Both the position numbers and the translations under genes were made by a program. From Komagataeibacter kakiaceti JCM 25156 (lineage in GTDB: Bacteria > Pseudomonadota > Alphaproteobacteria > Acetobacterales > Acetobacteraceae): 16,457 nt of DNA. The notes beneath the pieces were generated by a model that saw only the letters and a list, made by a program, of their open reading frames with translations, was not told the origin of the DNA and ran no database searches. Within the stretch, counting starts at the first letter, position 1, and the number at the start of each line of letters is the position of its first letter. This document shows positions 16,195-16,457 of this stretch, piece by piece. The DNA lies in assembly GCF_000613305.1 (NCBI RefSeq), contig NZ_BAIO01000020.1, positions 1 through 16,457 on the forward strand, in the 5' to 3' direction.

Positions 16195-16261
16195 CGGATT
16201 TCGAGCCGTAAAATGTACCCCGCCCCGATGGGCTGTGTCGGAGACTGTCTGAAACAGCCTC

Positions 16262-16457
16262 TCAGATGATCTCATCCGGCGGGGTCTGTTTGGTCAGGGT
16301 GTCGTATCGGACCAGACTGCGCAGCAGGTCTTCCATGCAGGCCAGCGGCAGCATGGTCGCCCCGTCGCTGGGGGCGTGATCCGGGTCGGGATGGGTCTCG
16401 ATAAACAGGCCGGCGACCCCGATGGCCAGCGCCGCGCGGGCCAGGATGGGGGCGAAG
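16262..16457 (-). CDS. kdsA: KDO-8-phosphate synthase, C-terminal part
   Basis: The minus strand reads [40 protein letters not shown], then [23 protein letters not shown] and a stop. This is the C-terminal barrel end of 2-dehydro-3-deoxyphosphooctonate aldolase, where ETHPDP and the SDG loop are family hallmarks. The enzyme condenses arabinose-5-phosphate with phosphoenolpyruvate to make the precursor of KDO, the inner-core sugar of LPS. The gene's start lies outside the window. It converges on the GT4 gene, with 50 bp or less between the stops; GGCTGT (16231-16236) and ACAGCC (16254-16259) could form a weak hairpin there. Confidence 0.93.
   Translation of the reverse strand, partial: FAPILARAALAIGVAGLFIETHPDPDHAPSDGATMLPLACMEDLLRSLVRYDTLTKQTPPDEII

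Overview
The window looks like a chromosomal segment of an acetic acid bacterium (Acetobacteraceae, most likely Komagataeibacter/Gluconacetobacter). This rests on the protein sequences, the high GC content, alphaproteobacterial gene neighbourhoods (sppA-ihfB; Lrp/AsnC regulator beside trxB and an LsrB-like LysR gene) and GC/AT palindromic intergenic repeats that I associate with this group. No database was searched, so the genus is an inference.

Layout. (1) 1-1341: the last codons of an upstream gene, then sppA (S49 signal peptide peptidase) and ihfB (integration host factor beta). (2) 1425-5441: a redox and regulatory block on the minus strand (trxB, then a LysR regulator), divergent from an Lrp/AsnC regulator whose stop overlaps the start of a GT39/ArnT-like membrane glycosyltransferase. 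(3) 5599-6933, minus strand: a small secreted protein, a Nudix hydrolase, and a stand-alone receiver protein overlapping the Nudix gene by ATGA. (4) 7145-8748: guaA (GMP synthase). Its 3' end is followed by a decayed tyrosine-integrase start (9042-9165) and a set of short TGACGGTAT repeats, which looks like the scar of a guaA-integrated genomic island. (5) 9332-12317, accessory: a flavin reductase-like protein, a broken small membrane protein, the C-terminal relic of an RND efflux pump, a PadR regulator with a striking operator/promoter, a secreted His/Gly-rich protein with collagen-like GDR repeats, and a 26-codon ORF with a strong ribosome-binding site. (6) 12318-12921: an AT-rich gene-free stretch ending in palindromic repeats. 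(7) 12922-13452: sodC (periplasmic Cu/Zn superoxide dismutase). (8) 13911-16457: two cell-surface glycosyltransferase-type genes, then the 3' end of kdsA (KDO-8-phosphate synthase) convergent to them, suggesting LPS or capsule synthesis.

The main caveat for the reader is that at least ten genes or relics carry single-base frameshifts (sppA, trxB twice, the GT39 gene twice, the secreted 6551-6933 gene, guaA, the integrase relic, the small membrane protein, padR, and the 3' end of the second surface glycosyltransferase). Most sit in short homopolymer runs and include both gains and losses. Because guaA and trxB are housekeeping genes, uncorrected sequencing indels are likelier than real gene decay. 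Extents given for these genes are the restored ones.
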